NCBI RefSeq assembly: GCF_003285015.1
Contig: NZ_QMFB01000001.1
Coordinates: forward strand, 496,001-560,000
DNA: 64,000 nucleotides
From: Paenibacillus contaminans
Lineage (GTDB): Bacteria; Bacillota; Bacilli; Paenibacillales; NBRC-103111
Direction: 5' to 3'
Shown here in pieces: positions 9,913 to 19,390 of the stretch. Made by a program: the position numbers and the translations under genes. Numbering within the stretch: position 1 is the stretch's first letter; each line of letters starts with the position of its first letter. The notes beneath the pieces were generated by a model. The model did no database searches. It saw nothing but the letters and a program-made list of their open reading frames with translations, and was not told the DNA's origin.

Positions 9913-9953
9913 ATGTTGCGATTTTTTTAATGAAGGAAAGGCAGGAAAACAAA

Positions 9954-12900
9954 TTGAGAAAATATCGTTTACTTACTTGGCTGCTGATTGTCAGTCTTTT
10001 TATTTCGTTATTCTCGACAGGCAGCTTAAAAACGTATGCCCAGCAGGTTGAGGCCGTACCGAAAGGTTACGTCACGCTGTCAGTAGAAAAATTCACATTG
10101 GGTCAAGGCTATTATCGGGAACCGATGAGGATTCCGTTTTACGAAGGAGACAACGGCGCTGCCATACTGACGCGCGAGCTAGGCAAGGAAAATATTAAGC
10201 ATACGGGAACCGTCGAAAATTATTTTTATTTATCCAAGGTTAAGGATGTTACAAGCAGCGTCTATATTCCGCAGTACATCGTCAATCAGATCGAACTTGG
10301 CGGAGGTCAAGTCGAGTCGAAGAGAGATCCGGAATGGCTCGGAGAATTCGATTACACCTCGATGTCCGGGTGGATGTATGCAGTCAATAATGTTTTTCCC
10401 AACGTAGGTTTTTCCGATTACAAACCCGAAGACGGCGACGTGATCCGCACGCAATTTACCGTTTATGGGTATGGATCGGATCTTGGCAATACGTGGGGAA
10501 CCGGCTTCATCAACACGGCGAATAAGGATACGCTCACGGCCGTTATCGGTCAGATCAACAGCGCCCCCGATAAATCGGTTCTGTTGTCCGACTCTGCGGT
10601 CAGAGCTTCTTATGAACAGGCGTATGACATACTCAAAAATATGGAGAGTACGCAAGCAGACGTCGATCTTTTGCTTACGGAGCTTGATAACAAACTGGGA
10701 TGGGATCATGTTAAGCCGGTGTTGTCGGTACAAGGCATATCGGATCAACAAGCTTTTACCAGTAAACAGATTTCCTTCCAAGTAAGCGCGACGGACAACG
10801 TAACACTAGGCATTTCGCCGGAAGTCCAAGTTAATGGAGCCGCGATTGCAGGGGCGAACGGCGTATTTACCGTTAATTTAACGGAAGGATATAATTCGAT
10901 TGTTATAACGGCGTCGGATGCTTCCGGCAATCGGGTTAAGCAAACGTTCGAAGTCTACTACAGCGTTTGGAGTGCAGCGAAAGATCATCTTAATAAAAGT
11001 CTTGCCTATATGTATGACACGATAACGAATCCGACTTTTGGCACGCTTGGCGGCGAGTGGTCGGTTCTGTCCTTGGCCCGCGGCAATCACCCGGTTCCGG
11101 ACGCTTACTACATCACTTACTATAAGAATGTCGTAAGCAAGGTCAAGGAATTGATGGCCAAAAATAACGGCGTTCTCGACAAGAACAGAAGCACGGAGCA
11201 TTCGCGGCTTATCCTCGGCTTGGCTTCCTTCGGCTTAGATCCGCGGGATATTGCCGGTTACGACATAACGAAGGCGCTGTCCGATTACGATTACATATTG
11301 AAGCAAGGCATTAATGGGCCGATCTTTGCATTGATCGCCATGAATACCGTCAATTACGAGTTTCCCGCTGTCGATGATGGAAAAACGCAAACGACGCGCG
11401 ACAAACTGATCGACTATATTTTGAGCAAGGAAGTTAACCAAGGTGCGGCCAATGTGGGGGGCTGGGCGCTCGGGGGAACGAAAGCCGATGTCGATATGAC
11501 GGCAATGGCTTTGCAGGCACTTGCCCCTTATTACCTGAAGAATGATAAAGTAACATCCGCAACCGATCGTGCGCTTAACTGGCTGTCCTCCGTGCAGAAT
11601 GCAACAGGCGGATTTACGAGTTACGGGACCGTCAATAGCGAAAGCATCGCGCAGGTCATCACCGCGTTATCCGAAATCGGCTTTGATCCGTCTTCGGACC
11701 AAAGATTCGTGAAAAACGGTTACTCGGCCGTCGATGCGCTTCTGGCATTCGCTGCGCCCGAGGGCGGATTCAAGCATATTCTATCGGAAAAGAAAGCAAA
11801 CGGCATGGCAACCGATCAGGGAACGTATGCGCTTGTTTCCTTCAATCGGATGATGCAAAGCGAAAATCCTTTGTACGACATGACGGACGCAGACAAACTC
11901 GCGCTGCCCGAAAATCTTGACGAGATAAAAATGTCTTTGCCATCGGGGGACAAGCCTAAAGTAAACGTTCCGCCAAGCGGGTTCGATTATTCGTTACCGA
12001 TAACCGAAGCGGACTCCAATAAAGAAATAACGGTACAAATCCCGAGCAATTCGAACGCGAGAATCACTTTGAATTTGCCGGCGAACAGCGACTTGCCTAT
12101 GATCGAAGCCGTCAAAGGCAATGTATCGGCGGTTATTCCGAAGGGTGCGCAAATCCGAAACGGTGACGGCTCGTCGCTGGAATTGCTCACAACCATTGAC
12201 GGAACGGACGTTGCGCTTAAAGATCAAGTAAGCGGAATCGTCGCCGCCGGAACGAAGCTTGATTCCATTGCCAAGGCAATTACGATGGGCGGCACGGCTG
12301 GCGTTACGTTTGATCAATTCGTCACGTTGACGTTCACCGGGATGAGCGGGAAACATGCCGCGTACATTCAGAACGGAACGGCGCAAGCCATTGCAAAGTT
12401 TGCAAGCGACGAAGCTGGAATGCAAAGCGGGAAAAACGAGTTTGCCTACGACAGCGGCAATGATCTTATCGTAAAAACGAAGCATTTTACCGACTTTATT
12501 GCCTATAACACGAGCATAGTAGAGACACCGGGAGGAAACGGAGGAACGAATCCGCAGCCTGCCAAACATATTACGTTCTCCGTAGACAAGGCGACGATCA
12601 ATAAGGGATACGTTCTCAATCCCGTATCTGTGGAATTGCAGCCGGGCGATACGGTGTGGAGCGTATTCCAAAGAGAGCTTGGCTCCAGAAGCATTCCGTA
12701 TGAGCATGAATGGAACGAAAAATACGACAGCGTTTATGTGCAATCCATAGCAGGAGACGGGGAGTTCGATCACGGTACCGGCAGCGGTTGGATGTACAAT
12801 GTGAACGGCACCTATCCGAATTTCGGAGCGAGCAAATACGTCCTTGCGGACGGAGATACCGTTCAATGGCGGTATACGACCAACTTAGGCGTGGATTTGG

Positions 12901-15146
12901 GGCAAGATCCTAGCGAGTGGGAAAATCCCGATGGGAACGGTACAGGAAACGGATCGGGTAACGGTACTGGAACCGGAAGCGGTACAGGATCGGGAGCAAC
13001 ACCAAATCCGAATGATAAAAAGCCTGTCACAACCGTGCCTTCGTATCTGCAAAAAGATTTTATTTTCGATATTACGAAGCAGCAGCTCGGAACCGACAAT
13101 ATTACGTTGAACATTCCGGATGTGAAGCCGAAAGTTATTTTGAACGTTAAAGAAGTTCAGGACCGCATCCCGATGATCACGGTCAACAAAGGGGCGCTTT
13201 CGCTTGTTATCGACCAAGGTACGAGGCTTATTGCGGGAGATAGCGGAATAGAGCTATTTACGGCGCTAAGTGCGGAGGATGATTCTCTTCAGGCTTTAAT
13301 CCAAAAGAGCCTTGGCGCTGACGACTTGCTTGAGAAAATAAGCCATGCTTTCGTAATGGGAAGCTCGAATCGATCCTACTTGTTCGATAAGCCGCTTACC
13401 CTCGCGATTAAGGGAGAGAAAGGGCAGCTGGCGGGATTTGTCGAAGACGGCAAGTTTACGCCGATCGTCGTTTACGATTCCGAGGAGCAAGGTAAGCAAG
13501 CAGTTAAAGGAAGTGAGAAATTCGCTTATGCATTCGTCAATGGCGACGATCTAATGATCAAGACGAATCATTTCACGTCTTACGTCACATACAGCGTCAG
13601 CCAATCCGAAACGGGCAGCGCATTCGACCTGGCGAAGAAGTATGCTGACGCAGGCGAAATTTCGAGTTGGGCGTACAATGCGATCTTAGAAGGTACGCAG
13701 CGCGGCTTCGTCGAGGGCAGCGAAGGCAAAATGAATCCGAAAGCTGCGGTGACGAGAGCGGAATTCACGAAGCTGCTTGTTTCGGTTCTTGGAGTCGGCT
13801 TGTCGTCGAATCAAACGAGCGGGTTTGCGGATGTGAGTCCTGATCAGTGGTTTTATCCTTACATTAATACAGCGCATCTTGCGGGATTTATCGATGGATA
13901 CAATGACAAGTTTTATCCGGACGATACGATTACCCGTGAACAAATGGCCGTTATCTCGAAGCGCGCTTTAGGTATTCAACCTGCAGCAGCCGCTGCCACG
14001 ATAACCGATCTGGACGAAATATCCTCTTGGGCGAAGGCGCATGTTCAATCGATAGTCGCACAAGAGCTGATGACTCCGGGGGTGGACGGACGATTCCTGC
14101 CGGGCGATACGGTTACGCGGGAAATGGCAGCCGTAGTTGCGATGCGAGCGTTCGCTTACCATAACGATAACGGCAATCGCGGCGGGGAACAGCCCGAACA
14201 ACCGGATGCCATTAAACAGGCTGTCAAGAAGCAGATCGAGGAAACGGCCGCTTACATGCAGCAATCGATCCCCGATCCGGCTGTAGCCAGCATTGGCGGC
14301 GAGTGGACCGTTCTAAGCTTGGCGCGTTCCGGCGTACAAGTTCCGGCATCCTATTTCGAGAAGTATTATGCCAATCTGGAAGAAACGCTGAAAGCGAAGT
14401 CGGGCAAGCTGCATGCCGTCAAATATACCGAGTACAGCCGAGTCATGCTGGCGCTGACTTCCATCGGCAAAGCAGTCGATGACGCGGCAGGGTATTCGAT
14501 GATCGACAAGCTGGCCGATTTCGATACCTTGATCAAGCAAGGCATCAACGGGCCGATTTTCGCGCTGATCGCGTTAGACAGCAAGAAGTTTGACATTCCC
14601 ATCGTGTCAGGTGTCAAAACCCAGACAACAAGGGAAATGCTGATCGACTTCATTTTGAAACGGGAGCTTTCGGGCGGCGGCTGGGCGCTAGGCGAAAAAG
14701 CAGAAGCCGCCGATCCCGATATTACAGCCATGGCTATCCAAGGACTGACCCCGTATTACGATACGAATGAGGCCGTGCATGCAGCCATAGACAGAGGCAT
14801 TTCATGGCTTTCCCAAAATCAGCAAGCGGACGGCGGTTATGCCAGCTGGCAATCCGCTAACTCGGAGAGTGTTGCACAGGTCGTCGTCGCGCTGACGGGC
14901 CTTGGCATCGATCCGCAGTCCGATCCGAGATTCGTGAAAAACGGGCGATCCGCTTTAGAGGCACTCCTTGGTTTTGCTGTACAAGGCGGCGGATTTTATC
15001 ACATTATGCCTGGCGGTATCGATAATGGCGGAGCTAAGCCTGGTGACGTCGATCCGATGGCAACGGATCAGGCGATGTACGCTCTGGTCGCTTACGACCG
15101 GTATTTGAACGGGCAAAATCGTCTGTATGACATGACGGACGTATGA
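9954..15146 (+). CDS. S-layer-anchored transcobalamin-like protein (two DUF4430 + two toroid domains + SLH)
   Basis: The TTG at 9954 is preferred over the ATG at 9930: GCAGG lies 8 nt upstream and the product then begins with a clean signal peptide (RKYRLLTWLLIVSLFISLFS). Numbering from it, DUF4430-type domain 1 is at 40-180, a helical linker at 200-247, an Ig-like domain at 250-337, toroid domain 1 at 340-650, a beta-rich domain at 660-860 and DUF4430 domain 2 at 870-990. A GTGNGSG-type linker, a second beta-rich domain and three SLH motifs (about 1220-1405) follow, then toroid domain 2 at about 1420-1730. Both DUF4430 copies carry the SGWMY-VN-PN-DGD pattern. Both toroids share GGEWSVLSLAR/GGEWTVLSLAR and KQGINGPIFALIA. 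DUF4430 and an alpha6/alpha6 barrel are the two parts of transcobalamin and intrinsic factor, and the gene is first behind a B12 riboswitch. I infer B12 (or corrinoid) capture at the wall. Confidence 0.85.
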   Translation: MRKYRLLTWLLIVSLFISLFSTGSLKTYAQQVEAVPKGYVTLSVEKFTLGQGYYREPMRIPFYEGDNGAAILTRELGKENIKHTGTVENYFYLSKVKDVTSSVYIPQYIVNQIELGGGQVESKRDPEWLGEFDYTSMSGWMYAVNNVFPNVGFSDYKPEDGDVIRTQFTVYGYGSDLGNTWGTGFINTANKDTLTAVIGQINSAPDKSVLLSDSAVRASYEQAYDILKNMESTQADVDLLLTELDNKLGWDHVKPVLSVQGISDQQAFTSKQISFQVSATDNVTLGISPEVQVNGAAIAGANGVFTVNLTEGYNSIVITASDASGNRVKQTFEVYYSVWSAAKDHLNKSLAYMYDTITNPTFGTLGGEWSVLSLARGNHPVPDAYYITYYKNVVSKVKELMAKNNGVLDKNRSTEHSRLILGLASFGLDPRDIAGYDITKALSDYDYILKQGINGPIFALIAMNTVNYEFPAVDDGKTQTTRDKLIDYILSKEVNQGAANVGGWALGGTKADVDMTAMALQALAPYYLKNDKVTSATDRALNWLSSVQNATGGFTSYGTVNSESIAQVITALSEIGFDPSSDQRFVKNGYSAVDALLAFAAPEGGFKHILSEKKANGMATDQGTYALVSFNRMMQSENPLYDMTDADKLALPENLDEIKMSLPSGDKPKVNVPPSGFDYSLPITEADSNKEITVQIPSNSNARITLNLPANSDLPMIEAVKGNVSAVIPKGAQIRNGDGSSLELLTTIDGTDVALKDQVSGIVAAGTKLDSIAKAITMGGTAGVTFDQFVTLTFTGMSGKHAAYIQNGTAQAIAKFASDEAGMQSGKNEFAYDSGNDLIVKTKHFTDFIAYNTSIVETPGGNGGTNPQPAKHITFSVDKATINKGYVLNPVSVELQPGDTVWSVFQRELGSRSIPYEHEWNEKYDSVYVQSIAGDGEFDHGTGSGWMYNVNGTYPNFGASKYVLADGDTVQWRYTTNLGVDLGQDPSEWENPDGNGTGNGSGNGTGTGSGTGSGATPNPNDKKPVTTVPSYLQKDFIFDITKQQLGTDNITLNIPDVKPKVILNVKEVQDRIPMITVNKGALSLVIDQGTRLIAGDSGIELFTALSAEDDSLQALIQKSLGADDLLEKISHAFVMGSSNRSYLFDKPLTLAIKGEKGQLAGFVEDGKFTPIVVYDSEEQGKQAVKGSEKFAYAFVNGDDLMIKTNHFTSYVTYSVSQSETGSAFDLAKKYADAGEISSWAYNAILEGTQRGFVEGSEGKMNPKAAVTRAEFTKLLVSVLGVGLSSNQTSGFADVSPDQWFYPYINTAHLAGFIDGYNDKFYPDDTITREQMAVISKRALGIQPAAAAATITDLDEISSWAKAHVQSIVAQELMTPGVDGRFLPGDTVTREMAAVVAMRAFAYHNDNGNRGGEQPEQPDAIKQAVKKQIEETAAYMQQSIPDPAVASIGGEWTVLSLARSGVQVPASYFEKYYANLEETLKAKSGKLHAVKYTEYSRVMLALTSIGKAVDDAAGYSMIDKLADFDTLIKQGINGPIFALIALDSKKFDIPIVSGVKTQTTREMLIDFILKRELSGGGWALGEKAEAADPDITAMAIQGLTPYYDTNEAVHAAIDRGISWLSQNQQADGGYASWQSANSESVAQVVVALTGLGIDPQSDPRFVKNGRSALEALLGFAVQGGGFYHIMPGGIDNGGAKPGDVDPMATDQAMYALVAYDRYLNGQNRLYDMTDV

Positions 15147-16081
15147 ACGCGAAAGCAAAGAAATGGCTTGCAGCCCTAGGGATCGTTTGTCTGCTAGTTA
15201 TCGCATTTTTTTGGGGCGGTACGGGACGGGATGATGCGGGCAAACTTGCAGGCAACCGCGAAACGATCCGGCAGGAAACGGCTTTGCCGCAGCCGACGAT
15301 CGGGCCGTCCGGTATTGCGTTGACGGCTTCACCGACGCCAAGCAGCGCCGATCGGACAGTCTCGGAATCGCCTAATCCTTCAGCGGAGCCGAATTCGGAG
15401 GCGGAAGTTGCCGCCTCTCCGGCTGGTTCGGGCACAGAGTCGCCTCAAGCCGCCGATCCGACTCCTGCTCCCGACAAGAAGCCTGAGCCGGAATCGGCAT
15501 CCAAGCCGGAAGAGTCTGCAGCTCCGGCGACGAATCCGGCTTCCGCCCGGCCGGACACCGAAGCGGATGGCCAAAAGGACCGTTATCTTACCGATCCGGT
15601 GCCGGAAGGAAAGCCTAAACCAGTCGAATGGCAGGATGTTACCGCCGACAAGCAGAAGCCTCTAACGGCTACACTGGCCGTAACGAGCAAGACGATTCTC
15701 GACCACCTTGATCAATTCAATAAAGATAAGCTCGAGGTGCTGCCGGAGGACGGCGTCATTTACAAATCGCAGACGGTCACGTTTTATGAGGGAGAGTCCG
15801 TTTTCGATTTGCTGCTCCGAGAGATGAAGAACAATAAAATTCATATGGAGTTCTCGATGACCCCGATCTATAACAGCAACTATATCGAGGGGATCAACAA
15901 TATTTATGAATTCGACTGCGGCGAGCTGAGCGGATGGATGTACAAAGTGAACGGCTGGTTCCCGAATTACGGAAGCAGCAGGTATATGCTGAAGGACGGC
16001 GATGCTGTCGAGTGGATGTATACATGCGATTTGGGTCGCGATATCGGCGGGGACCAAGCGGCATCGGGGGGGAAGAAGTGA
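15143..16081 (+). CDS. Membrane-tethered DUF4430 protein, probable B12-binding relay
   Basis: Its ATG overlaps the previous stop (ATGA), so translation is probably coupled. The 312-residue product has an uncleaved or weakly cleaved N-terminal anchor (WLAALGIVCLLVIAFFW). A Pro/Ser/Glu/Ala-rich stalk of about 130 residues follows (many SPNPSAEP and PTPAPDKKPEPES type stretches), then one DUF4430 domain at about 180-305 with SGWMYKVNGWFPNYGSSRY and KDGDAVEWMYT. No lipobox cysteine is present, so it should be a signal-anchored protein outside the membrane. Placed between the wall-bound capture protein and the transporter genes, it could pass ligand from the S-layer to the ECF S component. The domain call is firm; the relay role is inference. 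Confidence 0.8.
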   Translation: MNAKAKKWLAALGIVCLLVIAFFWGGTGRDDAGKLAGNRETIRQETALPQPTIGPSGIALTASPTPSSADRTVSESPNPSAEPNSEAEVAASPAGSGTESPQAADPTPAPDKKPEPESASKPEESAAPATNPASARPDTEADGQKDRYLTDPVPEGKPKPVEWQDVTADKQKPLTATLAVTSKTILDHLDQFNKDKLEVLPEDGVIYKSQTVTFYEGESVFDLLLREMKNNKIHMEFSMTPIYNSNYIEGINNIYEFDCGELSGWMYKVNGWFPNYGSSRYMLKDGDAVEWMYTCDLGRDIGGDQAASGGKK

Positions 16082-16971
16082 GACGAGATTCGTTTTCCAC
16101 TTTTCACCCCATCGTCAATTTTGCTTATTTTTTTGCCGTCTTGGCATTCGGCATGATTTTTGCACACCCGGTTCTGCAAGCCATCTCGTTAGTAAGCGCT
16201 GTTGTATACTCGGTGATGCTTAACGGCAGGAAAGCAATCCGATTCAATTTAATATATTTGCTGCCGATGCTGCTGATCATGGCTGTAATCAATCCGCTTT
16301 TCAACCATGCGGGCGTTACGATTCTGTTTTATTTCAAGAACGGGAATCCGGTTACGCTGGAATCCATTCTATACGGCGTATCGGCATCCAGCATGTATGT
16401 CACGGTCATCGTTTGGTTTTCCTGTTACAATGCCGTGATGACGTCGGATAAATTCATTTATTTGTTCGGTAAAATGATGCCGGCCTTATCGTTGGTATTC
16501 TCGATGGCGCTTCGGTTCGTGCCCAGGTATAAAAACCGGATCAAAGCGATTTCGCACGCTCAGAAATGCATAGGAAGAGATGCTTCGCAAGGGAGTTTAC
16601 GGAAACGCGCGCGAAACGGCATTCGCATTCTGTCCGTCATGACCACTTGGGCGATGGAAAATGCGATGGAAACCGCCGATTCCATGAAGTCGCGAGGATA
16701 CGGATTGCCGAATCGTACGAGCTTCTCGACATTCCGGTTCGATAATCGGGACAAAGCGGTTTTCGCGGTTATGTCCTGCCTCATTGCGCTCGTTCTTGCA
16801 GGAGCGGCCGCTGGAGAAAATACGATACGCTTTTTTCCATCGATTCGTCTGAAGGAAGTATCGACCTTTGGGATAGCGGTGTACGTAGCTTATGCCGCTC
16901 TTTGCCTGCTGCCGGCGGCGATTCAGATCGTGGAGGATATGAAATGGAAATCTATCGCATCGAAGACGTAA
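16078..16971 (+). CDS. ECF transporter T component (transmembrane energy coupler)
   Basis: The GTG at 16078 overlaps the preceding stop (GTGA) with GGGGGGAAGAA just upstream. The 297-residue protein has several hydrophobic segments at the N terminus (YFFAVLAFGMIFAHPVLQ, LIYLLPMLLIMAVI), then the cytoplasmic coupling region typical of EcfT/CbiQ: SMALRFVPRYKNRIKAI and AMETADSMKSRGYG, the latter containing the conserved A-x-SR-G coupling motif. Two more hydrophobic segments close the chain. It links the ATPase protein encoded next to the S component. The gene overlaps the ATPase gene by 28 nt, so the complex should be made in fixed proportion. Confidence 0.88.
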   Translation: MRRDSFSTFHPIVNFAYFFAVLAFGMIFAHPVLQAISLVSAVVYSVMLNGRKAIRFNLIYLLPMLLIMAVINPLFNHAGVTILFYFKNGNPVTLESILYGVSASSMYVTVIVWFSCYNAVMTSDKFIYLFGKMMPALSLVFSMALRFVPRYKNRIKAISHAQKCIGRDASQGSLRKRARNGIRILSVMTTWAMENAMETADSMKSRGYGLPNRTSFSTFRFDNRDKAVFAVMSCLIALVLAGAAAGENTIRFFPSIRLKEVSTFGIAVYVAYAALCLLPAAIQIVEDMKWKSIASKT

Positions 16972-18635
16972 GCTTCTCGTTCCCCGGCCAGGAGAAAAAC
17001 GCGCTTTCCCATATCCGGCTTTCAATAACCGGCGGGGAGTTCGTGACGATATGCGGAAAGTCGGGCTGCGGCAAGAGCACCTTGTTAAGACAGCTCAAAA
17101 CCTCGCTTTCACCGCACGGACGCCGTACGGGCGAGATTTATTTTCGAGGGCGGCCGATCGTGGAATCGGATCAGCGAACGCAAGCGTCAGAGATCGGTTT
17201 TGTACTCCAAAGCCCGGATAATCAGATCGTGACGGATAAAGTATGGCATGAGCTTGCGTTCGGACTGGAAAGCTTGGGCTGCGATCAGCGGACCATCCGG
17301 CTGCGCGTCGCCGAGATGGCCAGCTTTTTCGGCATTCAGGCCTGGTTTCATAAGCAGGTGTCGGAGCTGTCCGGCGGCCAGAAGCAGCTGTTAAATTTGG
17401 CGTCCGTTATGGCCATGCATCCGTCCGTGCTCATTCTCGACGAGCCGACCTCCCAATTGGATCCGATCGCAGCCGCCGATTTTTTGGAAACGGTAAGCAA
17501 AATCAACCGGGAGCTCGGAACGACCGTCATCATGACCGAGCACCGGCTGGAGGAGGTGCTTCCGCTTGCGGACCGGCTTGTTGTGCTCGACGAAGGAGCC
17601 GTAATTGCCGACGACACCCCGCAAAAAGCGGGTGAGAAGCTGCGCAAGGAAGGCCATCCGATGTTCGCTTCCATGCCCACCCCCATGCAGATCCATGCTG
17701 GGGTCGCCGATTGCGAAGCAGCATCCGCAGACGCACCTGGTCCGATAACCGTCAAACAGGGTCGTCATTGGCTGAACGGCTATCTGAAAGGACGGACAGC
17801 GCCAACGGCCGTTCCGGAAGAAGTCTCCGAGAGCCCTCGTCCGGTCAAAACAGCGGTCCAGTTCAAGGACGTCTGGTTTAAATACGAGAAAAACGGGCCG
17901 GATACGATCAAGGATTTGTCTTTGGAGATAAGGGAGGGCCAATTTTATTGTTTGGTCGGAGGAAACGGAACGGGGAAAACGACGGCTTTATCGCTGATCG
18001 GCGGAATATTGCGCCCGTACCGGGGAAAAGTGCAAATCGACGGACATAACCCGGCATCGATGAGCGCTGCGCAGCTCTTTACAAATCGGTTGGGCGTCCT
18101 CCCGCAAAATCCGCAATCGTTATTCGTTCAAAAAACGGTAGAGCTAGATCTGTATGAAATGCTGTCCGATTCGAAGCAAACGAAGGAAGAGAAGAAGGAT
18201 AAAATCGGCTCCGTCGTCCGGTTCGCCGAGCTGGAGCATTTGCTGCACATGCACCCGTACGATTTGAGCGGCGGAGAGCAGCAGCGTGCGGCACTAGCTA
18301 AAGTACTGCTATTGGAGCCGAAAATTTTACTGCTCGACGAACCGACCAAAGGTTTGGACGGCTTTTTCAAAGAAAAGCTTGGCTTATTACTGAAAAAGTT
18401 AAACGGGGAGGGCGTAACGATCGTCATGGTCTCCCACGATATCGAGTTTTGCGCCAAGTACGGGGAGGTATGTGCGATGTTTTTCGACGGAACGGTCATT
18501 ACCGTAAACAGCACGAAGAAGTTTTTTGCAGGAAACAGCTTCTATACGACAGCGGCGAACCGCATGGTGCGTCATATTTGGCGGGATGCCGTAACCATAG
18601 AGGACGTGATCGGGCTATGCCGGAACAGCCGTTAG
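16944..18635 (+). CDS. ECF transporter fused double ATPase (A-A')
   Basis: The start is ATG at 16944 with GGAGG at 16932-16936. The 563-residue protein carries two complete ABC ATPase domains in one chain. Domain 1 has Walker A GKSGCGKST at 38-46, signature LSGGQKQ and Walker B VLILDEPTSQLD. Domain 2, from about residue 305, has Walker A GGNGTGKTT, signature LSGGEQQR and Walker B ILLLDEPTKGLD. A linker of roughly 70 residues, with proline and charged residues, joins them. It hydrolyses ATP in the cytoplasm to topple the S component. In many Bacillota EcfA1 and EcfA2 are separate and shared by several S proteins; a fused, dedicated copy fits a single-substrate (group I) ECF transporter. Confidence 0.92.
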   Translation: MEIYRIEDVSFSFPGQEKNALSHIRLSITGGEFVTICGKSGCGKSTLLRQLKTSLSPHGRRTGEIYFRGRPIVESDQRTQASEIGFVLQSPDNQIVTDKVWHELAFGLESLGCDQRTIRLRVAEMASFFGIQAWFHKQVSELSGGQKQLLNLASVMAMHPSVLILDEPTSQLDPIAAADFLETVSKINRELGTTVIMTEHRLEEVLPLADRLVVLDEGAVIADDTPQKAGEKLRKEGHPMFASMPTPMQIHAGVADCEAASADAPGPITVKQGRHWLNGYLKGRTAPTAVPEEVSESPRPVKTAVQFKDVWFKYEKNGPDTIKDLSLEIREGQFYCLVGGNGTGKTTALSLIGGILRPYRGKVQIDGHNPASMSAAQLFTNRLGVLPQNPQSLFVQKTVELDLYEMLSDSKQTKEEKKDKIGSVVRFAELEHLLHMHPYDLSGGEQQRAALAKVLLLEPKILLLDEPTKGLDGFFKEKLGLLLKKLNGEGVTIVMVSHDIEFCAKYGEVCAMFFDGTVITVNSTKKFFAGNSFYTTAANRMVRHIWRDAVTIEDVIGLCRNSR

Positions 18636-19345
18636 CGGATCGCCGTTTAAGCAAACGCACGCTGCTGGCGGCGGCGCTTATTCTTCTCGTCATACCGGCA
18701 ACGATGCTGATGGGCATTTTTGTATTGGATGACCGCAAGTATTATTTTATCAGTCTGCTGATTTTGCTATATACGATGGCTCCGTTTGCCTTGGTCTTCG
18801 AAAAGAGGAAGCCGCAAGCCCGGGAGCTTATCCTGATCGCCGTCATGGCTTCCATTGCGGTGGCGGGCAGGGCCGCATTTTTTATGGTGCCGCAGTTCAA
18901 GCCCGTTGTCGCGATCGTCATTATTACGGGAGTCAGTCTCGGGGCGGAAGCAGGGTTCCTTGCGGGAGCGACAGCCGGATTTGTGTCCAACTTTTTTTTC
19001 GGTCAAGGGCCTTGGACGCCATGGCAAATGTTTTGCTTCGGCATCATCGGCTTTTTGGCAGGCGTTTTGTTCAAAAAAGGGTGGCTGAAGCGGACCAAGC
19101 TTTCCTTATGCATTTTCGGAGGATTCGCGACGTTTCTCATCTATGGCGGCATTATCAATATCGGCTCGCTTATGATGTTTACGCCGAAATTTTCCGCAGA
19201 GGCACTGCTGGCAGCCTACGCATCCGGCTTCTGGTTCGATATGGTGCATGCGATCGCCACCGTCGTTTTTCTATGGCTGCTCTCTCGAACGATGATTGAA
19301 AAGCTGGACCGCGTCAAAAGCAAATATGGGTTGATCGAGCCGTAA
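18617..19345 (+). CDS. cbrT: ECF transporter substrate-binding S component, CbrT-like (predicted cobalamin)
   Basis: The ATG at 18617 overlaps the end of the ATPase gene by 19 nt. The 242-residue protein is highly hydrophobic with about six membrane segments. It has the S-component segments ITGVSLGAEAGFLAGATAGF and GQGPWTPWQMFCFGIIGFLAG. This pattern is shared with the ECF-CbrT family, whose Lactobacillus member imports cobalamin. Substrate assignment rests on that resemblance plus the B12 riboswitch that controls the operon; cobinamide or another corrinoid is possible. The gene is the last of five overlapping genes and is followed by a strong terminator. Confidence 0.82.
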   Translation: MPEQPLADRRLSKRTLLAAALILLVIPATMLMGIFVLDDRKYYFISLLILLYTMAPFALVFEKRKPQARELILIAVMASIAVAGRAAFFMVPQFKPVVAIVIITGVSLGAEAGFLAGATAGFVSNFFFGQGPWTPWQMFCFGIIGFLAGVLFKKGWLKRTKLSLCIFGGFATFLIYGGIINIGSLMMFTPKFSAEALLAAYASGFWFDMVHAIATVVFLWLLSRTMIEKLDRVKSKYGLIEP

Positions 19346-19390
19346 ACAGCGTTAAACAGTGAAGTCCGCTGATCGGTAAGTAAGCTAAAA

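Noticed and set aside
9930..9953. ATG at 9930 as start of the transcobalamin-like protein
   Set aside because: There is no ribosome-binding site before it, and it adds eight charged residues before a normal signal peptide; TTG at 9954 has a site at correct spacing.
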